A stretch of 46,779 bases of DNA from Herpetosiphonaceae bacterium (GTDB lineage: Bacteria > Chloroflexota > Chloroflexia > Chloroflexales > Herpetosiphonaceae): assembly GCA_013538855.1 (NCBI GenBank), contig JABXJS010000214.1:1-46779 (forward strand), read 5' to 3'. Shown here piece after piece: positions 6,606-13,606 of the stretch. Position 1 is the stretch's first letter; each line of letters begins with the position of its first letter. The notes below the pieces were generated by a model. It ran no database searches. It was given only the letters and a program-made list of their open reading frames with translations, and was not told the origin of the DNA. Made by a program: the position numbers and the translations under genes.

Positions 6606-7916
6606 CTAGATGTAGTTCAGCTTGCGCGCCTCGGCCGTCAGCTGGTCGCGGAAGGCGGGGTGGGCGATACTGATCAGCGCCTGCACGCGCTGGCGGATGT
6701 TCTTGCCGTACAGGTCGGCGATGCCGTACTCGGTGACGACATAGTGCACATCGTTGCGCGTGGTCACCACGCCTGCGCCAGGCTTGAGCGTGGGCACGAT
6801 GCGGCTGATCGTGCCGCCGGAGGCGGTGCTAGGCAGCGCGATGATCGGCTTGCCGCCGTTGGAGCGCGCCGCGCCACGAATAAAGTCCACCTGGCCGCCA
6901 GCACCGCTGTAGAAGCGCGTGCCAATTGAGTCGGCGCAGACCTGGCCGGTGATGTCCACCTCCAGCGCCGAGTTGATCGCGATCATGCGATCGTGCTGGC
7001 TGATGATGAACGGATCGTTGACGTAGTCGCTCGGGTGCAGCTCGACCTCGGGGTTATTGTCGATAAAATCGTACAGGCGCTTGGTGCCAAGCAGGAAGCC
7101 CGCCACTAGCTTGCCAGCGTGCAGCGTCTTGCGCTCGTTGGTGATGATGCCGGCCTGCACAAGGTCGATCACGCCGTCGGAGAACAGCTCGGTGTGCACG
7201 CCCAGGTCGCGGAGGCCAGCGTTACGCAGCGCCAGCAGCACGCCGTTGGGGATGCCGCCGATGCCCATCTGCAGCGTCGCGCCATCCTCGATCAGGTTGA
7301 CCACCTGCGCGCCCACCTGAAGCTCGACCGGGTCGGAGCAGGTCATCGGCACTTCGTCGATTGGCTCGTCGACCTCGATGATCGCGGCCAGGCGCGAGAC
7401 GTGGATGAAGCTGTCGCCAAGCGTGCGCGGCATCTGCTTGTTGACCTGGGCGATCACCGTCTGCGCCGCCCAAGCGGCGGGCTTGGACACGCCGACATCG
7501 ACGCCAAACGAGCAGAAGCCGTGCTCATCAGGCGGCGATACTTGAATCAGCGCCACATCTGGTCGCAGCACCGTGCGGTAGAGCCGCGGCACCTCGGACA
7601 AGAACACCGGCGTGAAGTCGGCGAGGCCGTTGTTCACCGCCGCGCGCACGTTGGCCCCGATGAACTGGGTGTTCACGCGCAGGTGGCCGCGCAGCGCCTC
7701 GCTCACATAGTCGCTGGAGCCGACGGTGAAGATGTGCAGCACCTCGACATCCTCTAGGCCGTAGGCGCGCTGCACCAGCGCATCAAGCAAGTATTTCGGC
7801 ACACCAGCGTTGCTCATGGAGTAGACGCGCTGATGTGACTGCACCAGCTCCAGCGCCGCATCGGCGGTCGTGAGACGCTGCTGATAAAGCTGCTCGACGG
7901 ATTCTGTTATGGTCAT
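6606..7916 (-). CDS. Acetyl-CoA hydrolase / 4-hydroxybutyrate CoA-transferase family
   Basis: A 436-residue enzyme of the acetyl-CoA hydrolase/transferase family, which moves CoA between acyl groups or hydrolyses acetyl-CoA through a glutamyl-CoA intermediate. The catalytic Glu243 sits in GVHTELFSDG, and the CoA-binding glycine loop is MGIGGIPNGV (about 217-226). SPPDEHGFCSFG and the C-terminal VVTEYGIADLYGKN are also family hallmarks. The frame extends to a GTG at 7934, but AAGGG lies at the right distance before the ATG at 7916, so I start there. It is monocistronic as far as I can see. The exact substrate (acetate, butyrate, 4-hydroxybutyrate or succinate) cannot be read from the sequence. 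Confidence 0.93.
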   Translation of the reverse strand: MTITESVEQLYQQRLTTADAALELVQSHQRVYSMSNAGVPKYLLDALVQRAYGLEDVEVLHIFTVGSSDYVSEALRGHLRVNTQFIGANVRAAVNNGLADFTPVFLSEVPRLYRTVLRPDVALIQVSPPDEHGFCSFGVDVGVSKPAAWAAQTVIAQVNKQMPRTLGDSFIHVSRLAAIIEVDEPIDEVPMTCSDPVELQVGAQVVNLIEDGATLQMGIGGIPNGVLLALRNAGLRDLGVHTELFSDGVIDLVQAGIITNERKTLHAGKLVAGFLLGTKRLYDFIDNNPEVELHPSDYVNDPFIISQHDRMIAINSALEVDITGQVCADSIGTRFYSGAGGQVDFIRGAARSNGGKPIIALPSTASGGTISRIVPTLKPGAGVVTTRNDVHYVVTEYGIADLYGKNIRQRVQALISIAHPAFRDQLTAEARKLNYI

Positions 7917-8044
7917 GACTGCACCCTTTTTCACACAATTTCACTGGCTTTAGGGTAGCATCGCCAGGCGCACGCTACGGTTGTGGCTTGATACCCTGCG
8001 GTTAGGAAGCGCCAACTTAGCTGCGCTGCTGGCGCGAACAAATG

Positions 8045-8072
8045 TTGCACAATTGCGCTGGTCTGGTATCAT
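8045..8072 (+). promoter_or_regulatory. Predicted sigma-70-type promoter of the aminopropyltransferase operon
   Basis: TTGCAC (8045-8050), a 16-base spacer and TATCAT (8067-8072) lie 78 bases before the ATG at 8150. Both hexamers match consensus well, in a region otherwise without a gene. GAGGAA before the ATG is the ribosome site. It likely drives all five genes up to the terminator at 13227-13266. Confidence 0.55.
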
Positions 8073-8149
8073 GGCGCGCAGCATCTGCAACCAAGCGCGG
8101 TCCTGGCGCGTACCAACCACCAGCCACATAACACACAACGAGGAACCCC

Positions 8150-10618
8150 ATGACGATAGTTCTCGACGAACGAGCCGACTCTTCTATCGCCGTGTACATC
8201 GATGGCGACTTGCAGTTCGATAGCCGCGATGAAGGTCTGTACCACGAGCTGCTGGCGCTGCCGGCGCTAGCGCTGGCGACCGCCCGCCGTAGCGCACGCG
8301 GCAAGCCCAAGCTGCGCGCCCTGATCTGCGGCGGCGGCGACGGCCTGGCCGCCCGCGAGCTGCTCAAATCCGCCGTGATCAGCCACGTCGATCTGGTCGA
8401 CTACGATGCGCAGATCATCGCGCTAGCTCGCGACGACTGGGCCGCGATCAACGGCCACGCGCTCAGCGATGCACGCCTGCACGTGCATGTTGAGGATGCA
8501 TTTCAGTTTGTTGATCGCGCCGCCCGCCTGCACCGCGCCTACGATCTGATCATCTGCGACTTCACCGTGCCCCGCGACAGCGCCGGCGCGCGCCTGCACA
8601 CGATCGAGTGGTACGGGCAGCTGCGCGCCATCCTGGCCGACACCGGCGTGCTGGCCGTCAACGCCGCCTCGCCCTCGCAGACGCCGCTGGCCTACTGGTC
8701 GATCTACAACAGCCTGCGCGCCGCCGAGCTGCACCCGCGCCCCTATCGCTTCGTGCTGCCCTCGTTCACCAACGCGGGCTATGGCGATGACTGGGGCTTC
8801 TTCATCGGCGCGGCCCGCCATCTGCGACCACGCGAGTTCAGCGAGCTGCGCTTTGCCGAGCCGCGGCAGTTTCTGCACTCCGCTGATCAGCTACGCCGCT
8901 GCTTCTGCTTTCCAAGCGCTATCGCCAAGCTGCGCGACAGCGCCCCGCCCACCAGCATGGGCAGCCTGTGGCTGCTGCAGGCGCTGTTCAACCCAACCTG
9001 GGAGGATGCCAGCGCCGTTGATTGGAGCGCGCTCGACTGGAGCCACGATCCCGCCGAGCTGCCCGCCACCGACAGCGCCGCCCCCGTGCTGCCGTATGCC
9101 GTGCGCGCCACCCTGCAGCAGGCCGAGCCAACGGTCTCGGAGACCGAGGTGTTCGAGCAGGTGATCGAGGTGATGCCTGCGCTGCGCGCCGACCAGACGC
9201 GCTCGATGATCCGTGAGTTTATCGACAACCCAGCGCGCTTCTTGAACACGCTTGATCTGCGCGCCATCGTCGATGCGCTGCTGCGGCGCGCCGCCGAGCT
9301 GCCACAGCGCCTGGTCGGCGAGCTGCGCCTGCTGCGCGCCAACCTGCGCCGCACGTGGAGCAACCCACACTCGCTGCTGCAGCGCGGCCTGCGCATCGTG
9401 TCGATTATTGCGATTGTGGTGATCCTCTCCAACATCATCCATCCCGATGCGGCCTACGGCAAGGGCAGCGTCGACGGCGGCACGACCAGCGGTGCCTACC
9501 AGAGCGGCTCGTTCGCACGCACCTCCAGCCCCTACGACGTGGTGGCTCCGCCGCCATCGACCGTCAGCGGGCCAGGCTTCGCGCCCAGCCGCTACGGCCG
9601 CGGCGTGGTCGTCGATGAGGTCGGCTCGTACTATCCAACCAGGCGCTATCGCTACTACCGCTCCTACTACGGCGGCTCAAGCTATCGCTCGTACTCGCGC
9701 CCAGCGCGGCCCGACGATCCCAACGAGGGCGAGGCGCTGTATCGACTGACGCCAGAGACAGACCTGCTGGCCAACGGCGAGATCGTGATCGCGCTCACCG
9801 ACCAGTCCTATCTGCTGCTGGCCGATCAGGTCACCAGCGTGGTCGATATCAACACCGGCCTGCCAATTATCTTCCTCCAGCGCGACCCGGCCCTGATCTG
9901 GCGCACGCACCAGGAGCTGAATCGCCAGCGCACCGGCCTGCGCGACAGCGTCAAGGGCAAGCAGGACTGGATCGACTGGATCAGCTGGATGGGCTTTGCG
10001 CCCTGGCGCGACGACGACGAGCGCGAGCTAGCCAACATGCAGAACACCGTCGATGTGGTCAACAAGGCCATCGCCAGCCTCGGCAGCGTCCCCGCCCAGC
10101 AGCCACCGGTGGCCGAGCCGCCGCTGAGCGGCAGCTACCAGCTCTTTACTGGCGTGTGGGTCACTGGCGATGGCAGCATGGCGATCATCCAGCGCGCCGA
10201 TGCCCAGCCGGCCTACCTTGATCGCAACGGCTGGTGGCTCGACCCTGGCCGCACCGCGCCGATCAGTGATCCCTACCCTGATGACCTGCGCAAGCTGGTG
10301 CTGGTGCCCTTCCTGACCAAGCTCGTCAACGAGTACGACGCGGTCAAAAAGAGCATCGAGTCCGATCTAGCCTCCGCGCGCCAAGACATGACCAGCCTGC
10401 AGAAGGACCTGGCCGAGTACACGCAGATCCAGAAAACCTACGGCCCGAGCGACACTGTTGAGTACGGCTCGTCGGAGATCTCGGTGAGCCAGGCGCTGCA
10501 GCTGACCAACGCCGATATCGGGCGCACCGATCAGTTGATCAGCGTGCTGCAGCAGCGGGTCGATCAGCTGCCCAAGCAGCACGAGGCCGCGCAGAAGCTG
10601 CTGGCCGTGCTGCGCTAG
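8150..10618 (+). CDS. Spermidine-synthase-like domain fused to membrane and coiled-coil region
   Basis: An 822-residue fusion. Residues 1-230 form an aminopropyltransferase (PABS) domain: YHELLALPAL (31-40), the nucleotide loop GGGDG (61-65), VDYD (83-86), EDAFQF with Asp116, and DLIICDFTVPRD with the putative catalytic Asp137. Typical spermidine synthases end near residue 290. Here a helical region (300-405) follows, then one transmembrane helix (about 412-432), a Gly/Ser- and Tyr/Arg-rich stretch (YYPTRRYRYYRSYYGGSSYR, about 494-513), a folded domain of unknown type and a C-terminal coiled coil (about 728-821). The synthase half should be cytoplasmic and the rest exported. The domain probably transfers an aminopropyl group from decarboxylated AdoMet, but the acceptor is unknown. 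It is the first gene of a five-gene operon that includes a DUF350 protein. Confidence 0.9.
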   Translation: MTIVLDERADSSIAVYIDGDLQFDSRDEGLYHELLALPALALATARRSARGKPKLRALICGGGDGLAARELLKSAVISHVDLVDYDAQIIALARDDWAAINGHALSDARLHVHVEDAFQFVDRAARLHRAYDLIICDFTVPRDSAGARLHTIEWYGQLRAILADTGVLAVNAASPSQTPLAYWSIYNSLRAAELHPRPYRFVLPSFTNAGYGDDWGFFIGAARHLRPREFSELRFAEPRQFLHSADQLRRCFCFPSAIAKLRDSAPPTSMGSLWLLQALFNPTWEDASAVDWSALDWSHDPAELPATDSAAPVLPYAVRATLQQAEPTVSETEVFEQVIEVMPALRADQTRSMIREFIDNPARFLNTLDLRAIVDALLRRAAELPQRLVGELRLLRANLRRTWSNPHSLLQRGLRIVSIIAIVVILSNIIHPDAAYGKGSVDGGTTSGAYQSGSFARTSSPYDVVAPPPSTVSGPGFAPSRYGRGVVVDEVGSYYPTRRYRYYRSYYGGSSYRSYSRPARPDDPNEGEALYRLTPETDLLANGEIVIALTDQSYLLLADQVTSVVDINTGLPIIFLQRDPALIWRTHQELNRQRTGLRDSVKGKQDWIDWISWMGFAPWRDDDERELANMQNTVDVVNKAIASLGSVPAQQPPVAEPPLSGSYQLFTGVWVTGDGSMAIIQRADAQPAYLDRNGWWLDPGRTAPISDPYPDDLRKLVLVPFLTKLVNEYDAVKKSIESDLASARQDMTSLQKDLAEYTQIQKTYGPSDTVEYGSSEISVSQALQLTNADIGRTDQLISVLQQRVDQLPKQHEAAQKLLAVLR

Positions 10619-10633
10619 CGCCTGCTGAGATTG

Positions 10634-11668
10634 ATGATGCAGCTCTCTGTTCAACAGCTTGATGATCTGCGTCCTGACGCTGGCCTCGGCTGGCGCTGGG
10701 AGCAGCTGGTGCAGGCGGCACCAGCCAGCGGCCTGATGCAGTCGCTGCACTGGGCCGCCTTCAAGCGCACCCGTGGCCTACGCGTGCTGCACCTCGGCCT
10801 GTTCGCTGCCGACGAGCTGATCGGAGGCGCGCTGCTGTATGCGCCTGCCACAGCTCAGCCTGCCAGCCTGCTGATTGCGCCGGAGGGGCCGGTGCTGCCG
10901 TGGGAGCAGCCGGAGATCGCACGAGCGGGCCTGCGCCTGCTGCGTAGCGCCGCCCTGGAGCGTGCTAGCAAGTACGCCGCCGTCGGCATGCGCATCGAGC
11001 CGCTGCTGCCCACCCCACGGCCGCCGCTGCTGCGCGACTGGGGCCGCGCTCCGGTTGATCTGCTGGCGCGCGAGACGCTGCTGCTTGACCTCACGCAGTC
11101 CGAGGCGGAGCTGCTGGCGGCGATGCGGCCGAAGTGCCGCTACAATATTCGCCTGGCTGAGCGCCACGGCGTTCATGTGCGCAGCTCAACCGCCGAGCAC
11201 GATATTCCACTGTTCTACGCCCTACTCGATGAGGCTGGCGAGCGTGACGATTTTTATGTCGAGCCAATTGACCACTTCAGCGATCTGCTGCGCATGCTCG
11301 CCCCGCACGGGCTGGCGCGGCTGCTGATCGCCGAGTATGCGGGCGCGGCGCTGGGCGCGCTGCTGCTGACCACCTACGGCCAGCGCGCGGTGTACCTGTA
11401 TGGCGGCACCGCCACCAGCGAGCGCAACAAGATGGCCGGCTACGCGCTCCAGTGGGCCGCGATCACCAGCGCCAAGGCGGCAGGCTGCGCCAGCTACGAC
11501 TTCTATGGCTACGATGCCAGCGGCAACCCGCAGCACCAGTACGCCAATTTCTCGCGCTTCAAGCGCGGCTTTGGCGGCACGCCGCGCACATTCATCGGCG
11601 CACACGATTTTTACTGGCCCGACCGGCTCGCCGACGCCGTGGTGCGGGCCGTTCATGCACTACGCTAG
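10634..11668 (+). CDS. FemAB-like aminoacyl/acyl transferase (GNAT fold)
   Basis: About 344 residues with the tandem-GNAT plan of the FemAB/FemX family, which adds amino acids from aminoacyl-tRNA to peptidoglycan precursors or, in relatives, forms other amide bonds. Recognisable parts are SLHWAAFKRTRGLRV near residue 40, MRPKCRYNIRLAERHGV (the family's R-YNIR-A core, near 165), YLYGGTATSERNKMAGYALQ and the terminal YDFYGYDASGNP with FSRFKRGFGG. Three possible starts lie in a row (TTG 10631, ATG 10634, ATG 10637) with only a weak ribosome site, so translation is probably coupled to the preceding gene 15 bases away. In this operon it may act as an amide ligase on a polyamine or on a peptide rather than in wall synthesis. 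Confidence 0.88.
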   Translation: MMQLSVQQLDDLRPDAGLGWRWEQLVQAAPASGLMQSLHWAAFKRTRGLRVLHLGLFAADELIGGALLYAPATAQPASLLIAPEGPVLPWEQPEIARAGLRLLRSAALERASKYAAVGMRIEPLLPTPRPPLLRDWGRAPVDLLARETLLLDLTQSEAELLAAMRPKCRYNIRLAERHGVHVRSSTAEHDIPLFYALLDEAGERDDFYVEPIDHFSDLLRMLAPHGLARLLIAEYAGAALGALLLTTYGQRAVYLYGGTATSERNKMAGYALQWAAITSAKAAGCASYDFYGYDASGNPQHQYANFSRFKRGFGGTPRTFIGAHDFYWPDRLADAVVRAVHALR

Positions 11669-11674
11669 TTCATG

Positions 11675-11695
11675 GCCTGCTGCACGCCAGCAGGC
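11675..11695 (+). other. Small hairpin before the next gene
   Basis: GCCTGCTG (11675-11682) pairs with CAGCAGGC (11688-11695) around a five-base loop, between the FemAB stop and the AAGGAGG of the next gene. With no T-run it is unlikely to terminate; it may be an mRNA processing or stability element. Confidence 0.35.
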
Positions 11696-11715
11696 ACCTG
11701 TGCTAAGGAGGCTTT

Positions 11716-12087
11716 ATGTCACAGCCGCGCTTTGGGCGCATACCCCCCAACACCTCGCAGCTGGTCGCGGGCATTGTTCAGACCATCACCGGGCAGGTTG
11801 TCAGCGCCCTGCCGCCGCACGCCGGCCCCAACACACGCGCCGCCGCGTCCGAGATCATCATCGGCATCGTGCTGCGCGACTGGCGCGAGAACGAGAACAC
11901 CTCGGGACTGCTGCCGGATGATGTCGCCGACCTACGCTCGTTTGTGCAGCTTGCCGCCACCCTGGCCGGCAACGACCTTGAAAACCAAGGTCTGCCGGTG
12001 TTCCGCTCGGTGCTCACCGGGCTGATGGAGGACTGGCTCGAGAACTGGAACGCACCTGGCGATCCTGGCCCGCCTGGACCCTACTAG
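11716..12087 (+). CDS. Small protein made of an uncharacterised domain (soluble copy)
   Basis: A 123-residue soluble protein with a strong AAGGAGG before its ATG. It has no signal peptide or membrane segment. Its whole length matches the C-terminal 120 residues of the membrane protein at 12368-13204. The shared positions are GRIPPxT at the start, I-x-x-DW-x-x-NEN-x-x-GL-x-P-x-D in the middle, DL-x-x-FVQLA, and a final VF-x-x-VL-x-GLM-x-DW-x-x-x-WN. The invariant Asp-Trp and Asn-Glu-Asn patterns suggest a folded, mostly helical domain. It ends in a short Gly/Pro tail. I do not recognise the family. The operon context suggests a partner of the aminopropyltransferase and FemAB-like enzymes. Confidence 0.8.
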   Translation: MSQPRFGRIPPNTSQLVAGIVQTITGQVVSALPPHAGPNTRAAASEIIIGIVLRDWRENENTSGLLPDDVADLRSFVQLAATLAGNDLENQGLPVFRSVLTGLMEDWLENWNAPGDPGPPGPY

Positions 12088-12141
12088 GCGGCGCACCAAC
12101 GCAATCAACGCTCTTCGCTTTGTACTATTTCAGGAGTGTGT

Positions 12142-12366
12142 ATGACCACAGATGAAATTTTGACGATCCTTGGGCGCGTCGCCGCCTCGGTGGGCTGGAC
12201 TGTCGTCAGCGTGCTGATCTTCTACGGCGGCGCGCGCCTGTATGACCTGCTTGACCCGATTGACTACCGCGCCGAGATCGAGCGCGGCAATGTGGCTGCG
12301 GGCATCAAGATGGCGGCGGTAACGCTGGCGCTGGCGGCAATTGTGATTATGGCTGTGGCGACCTAA
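12142..12366 (+). CDS. DUF350 (UPF0719-like) small membrane protein
   Basis: A 74-residue protein with two transmembrane helices (about residues 12-30 and 52-73). Between them is the DUF350 signature: DPIDYRAEIERGNVAAGI, then a small-residue-rich second helix. The frame extends to GTG 12136, but that codon overlaps the AGGAG ribosome site, so the ATG at 12142 is the better start. DUF350 proteins include YjfL, whose gene family occurs with polyamine-synthase-like and ligase genes in other bacteria; their molecular role is not known. This copy is half the length of the usual two-repeat DUF350 proteins. The next gene begins one base after its stop. Confidence 0.85.
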   Translation: MTTDEILTILGRVAASVGWTVVSVLIFYGGARLYDLLDPIDYRAEIERGNVAAGIKMAAVTLALAAIVIMAVAT

Positions 12367-12367
12367 A

Positions 12368-13204
12368 ATGCAAGCTCTATCCAAAACTCAACGGCTGACG
12401 CTCAACACGCTGGTGTTTTGGATTGGCGGCGCAGGCGCGCAGTTTCTCACGCTGTGGGCTTTAAGCCTCTTTTTCAGCAAAGATCGCGTCGCCGATGGCG
12501 GCGTGGCCACCACGGTGCTCATCGCCACCGTCATCGCGGCAACCTTCCTCTGGTACGTGCTCAAGCGCTTTTTCTTGGGCACGACGGCCTGTATGCTGGC
12601 GGTGCTGTGGTGGAGCAGCTGCTTTGTGGTTACGCTGCTGGCTGCGGCCTTCTTCAGTGCCGAGAAGGGCATGCCGCTGGTGGCCTACTTGCTGATCTGG
12701 CTACTTGTCGGGCTGCTCGCCGCTTTTGCTACGCGCACATCGGCGGGCTTCCAGCGCAGAGTCGCCGCCGGGGCTGCCGCCGCCGGAGCCGGGGCCTACG
12801 TGGCCACACGCCAGCAGCAGACGGTCATGAAAAGCTCTGGCTATGGCCGCATCCCACCAGCCACGGTTATCCTGCTCTCGCAGCACGTGCGCACCGCCAA
12901 CAACGCCGCCAACCGCCTGCCGCAGCAAGTCTCGCCGCCCTTCCGCACCGCCGCCATCGGCATTGTGCTCGACTACCTCGTCAAGGACTGGTGGTACAAC
13001 GAGAATCGTGAGGGGCTGACGCCCACCGACGAGGGCGACCTCGGCGCGTTTGTCCAGCTGGCCTGGAGCGTCTGTCGCGTCGGCCCGCAGTCCGCCGAGG
13101 AGGCCGTCGGCGTGTTCAAAGCCGTGCTCAACGGCCTCATGGACGACTGGTTCCAGTCTTGGAACGACGAGGTCGATGGCGCGCCACGCTGGCAGTATTC
13201 CTAA
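12368..13204 (+). CDS. Membrane-anchored copy of the uncharacterised domain
   Basis: A 278-residue protein with four hydrophobic helices in residues 13-130 (the clearest are about 15-35, 45-62, 66-95 and 100-120). An Ala/Gly-rich linker follows, then a C-terminal domain (about 158-273) homologous to the whole of the 11716-12087 protein, with YGRIPP, VKDWWYNENREGL, FVQLA and GLMDDWFQSWN. Its ATG follows the DUF350 stop by one base without a separate ribosome site, so translation is coupled. The domain should lie on one face of the membrane, probably the cytoplasm, near the DUF350 protein. The pairing of soluble and tethered forms suggests homo- or heteromeric assembly. Family unknown. Confidence 0.82.
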   Translation: MQALSKTQRLTLNTLVFWIGGAGAQFLTLWALSLFFSKDRVADGGVATTVLIATVIAATFLWYVLKRFFLGTTACMLAVLWWSSCFVVTLLAAAFFSAEKGMPLVAYLLIWLLVGLLAAFATRTSAGFQRRVAAGAAAAGAGAYVATRQQQTVMKSSGYGRIPPATVILLSQHVRTANNAANRLPQQVSPPFRTAAIGIVLDYLVKDWWYNENREGLTPTDEGDLGAFVQLAWSVCRVGPQSAEEAVGVFKAVLNGLMDDWFQSWNDEVDGAPRWQYS

Positions 13205-13226
13205 AACACCACAATCTCCATCCATC

Positions 13227-13266
13227 AAAAATGCCGCCCTGAAGCTTCCAGGGCGGCATTTTTTTG
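13227..13266 (+). terminator. Strong intrinsic terminator
   Basis: AATGCCGCCCTG pairs with CAGGGCGGCATT, with A-run and T-run flanks extending the stem and seven T bases on the exit side. It begins 22 bases after the last gene of the aminopropyltransferase operon and ends it. Confidence 0.93.
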
Positions 13267-13267
13267 C

Positions 13268-13296
13268 TTAAACGTAGCCTCAATTACTGCTATACT
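13268..13296 (+). promoter_or_regulatory. Possible promoter for the zinc-finger/antiporter pair
   Basis: An AT-rich island follows the terminator. TTAAAC (13268-13273), a 17-base spacer and TATACT (13291-13296) form the best pair. A second TATACT lies at 13316-13321. AAGGAG precedes the ATG at 13353. Confidence 0.35.
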
Positions 13297-13352
13297 TAAG
13301 TAGATGAATTAAGAATATACTGTTTTGGGCACACTCAGGCAAGGAGCACAGC

Positions 13353-13586
13353 ATGAACATACCAGTGGTACCCTGTTCAGCCTGCCATGGCAGCGGCCAG
13401 CAAACCTGTCCCGTCTGTGGCGGCAGCGGACGGCAGCGGGTACGTGGCGTTCCAGCACCGCTTTCCAGCGGGTTCGAGCGCCTTAACCCGGCATGTCCGC
13501 GCTGCACACCAGCCGGGGCGCGCCAAGGCAGCGGCCAAGTGCGCTGCCCAGTCTGTCGTGGCAGAGGCACGCTGGGTAAGCCGTAG
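13353..13586 (+). CDS. Stand-alone DnaJ-type cysteine-rich zinc-finger protein
   Basis: A 77-residue protein with four CxxC motifs in the DnaJ central-domain pattern: [24 protein letters not shown] and CPVCRGRG. These should bind two zinc ions. There is no J domain, no substrate-binding domain and no signal peptide. Free-standing proteins of this kind occur as small chaperone- or redox-like accessories, but no specific role can be assigned. The ribosome site is AAGGAG. The antiporter gene starts 20 bases after its stop, so the two are probably co-transcribed, and a role in antiporter assembly or regulation is conceivable. Confidence 0.82.
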   Translation: MNIPVVPCSACHGSGQQTCPVCGGSGRQRVRGVPAPLSSGFERLNPACPRCTPAGARQGSGQVRCPVCRGRGTLGKP

Positions 13587-13606
13587 CCGAGAGCTTGGGA
13601 GGAGCC

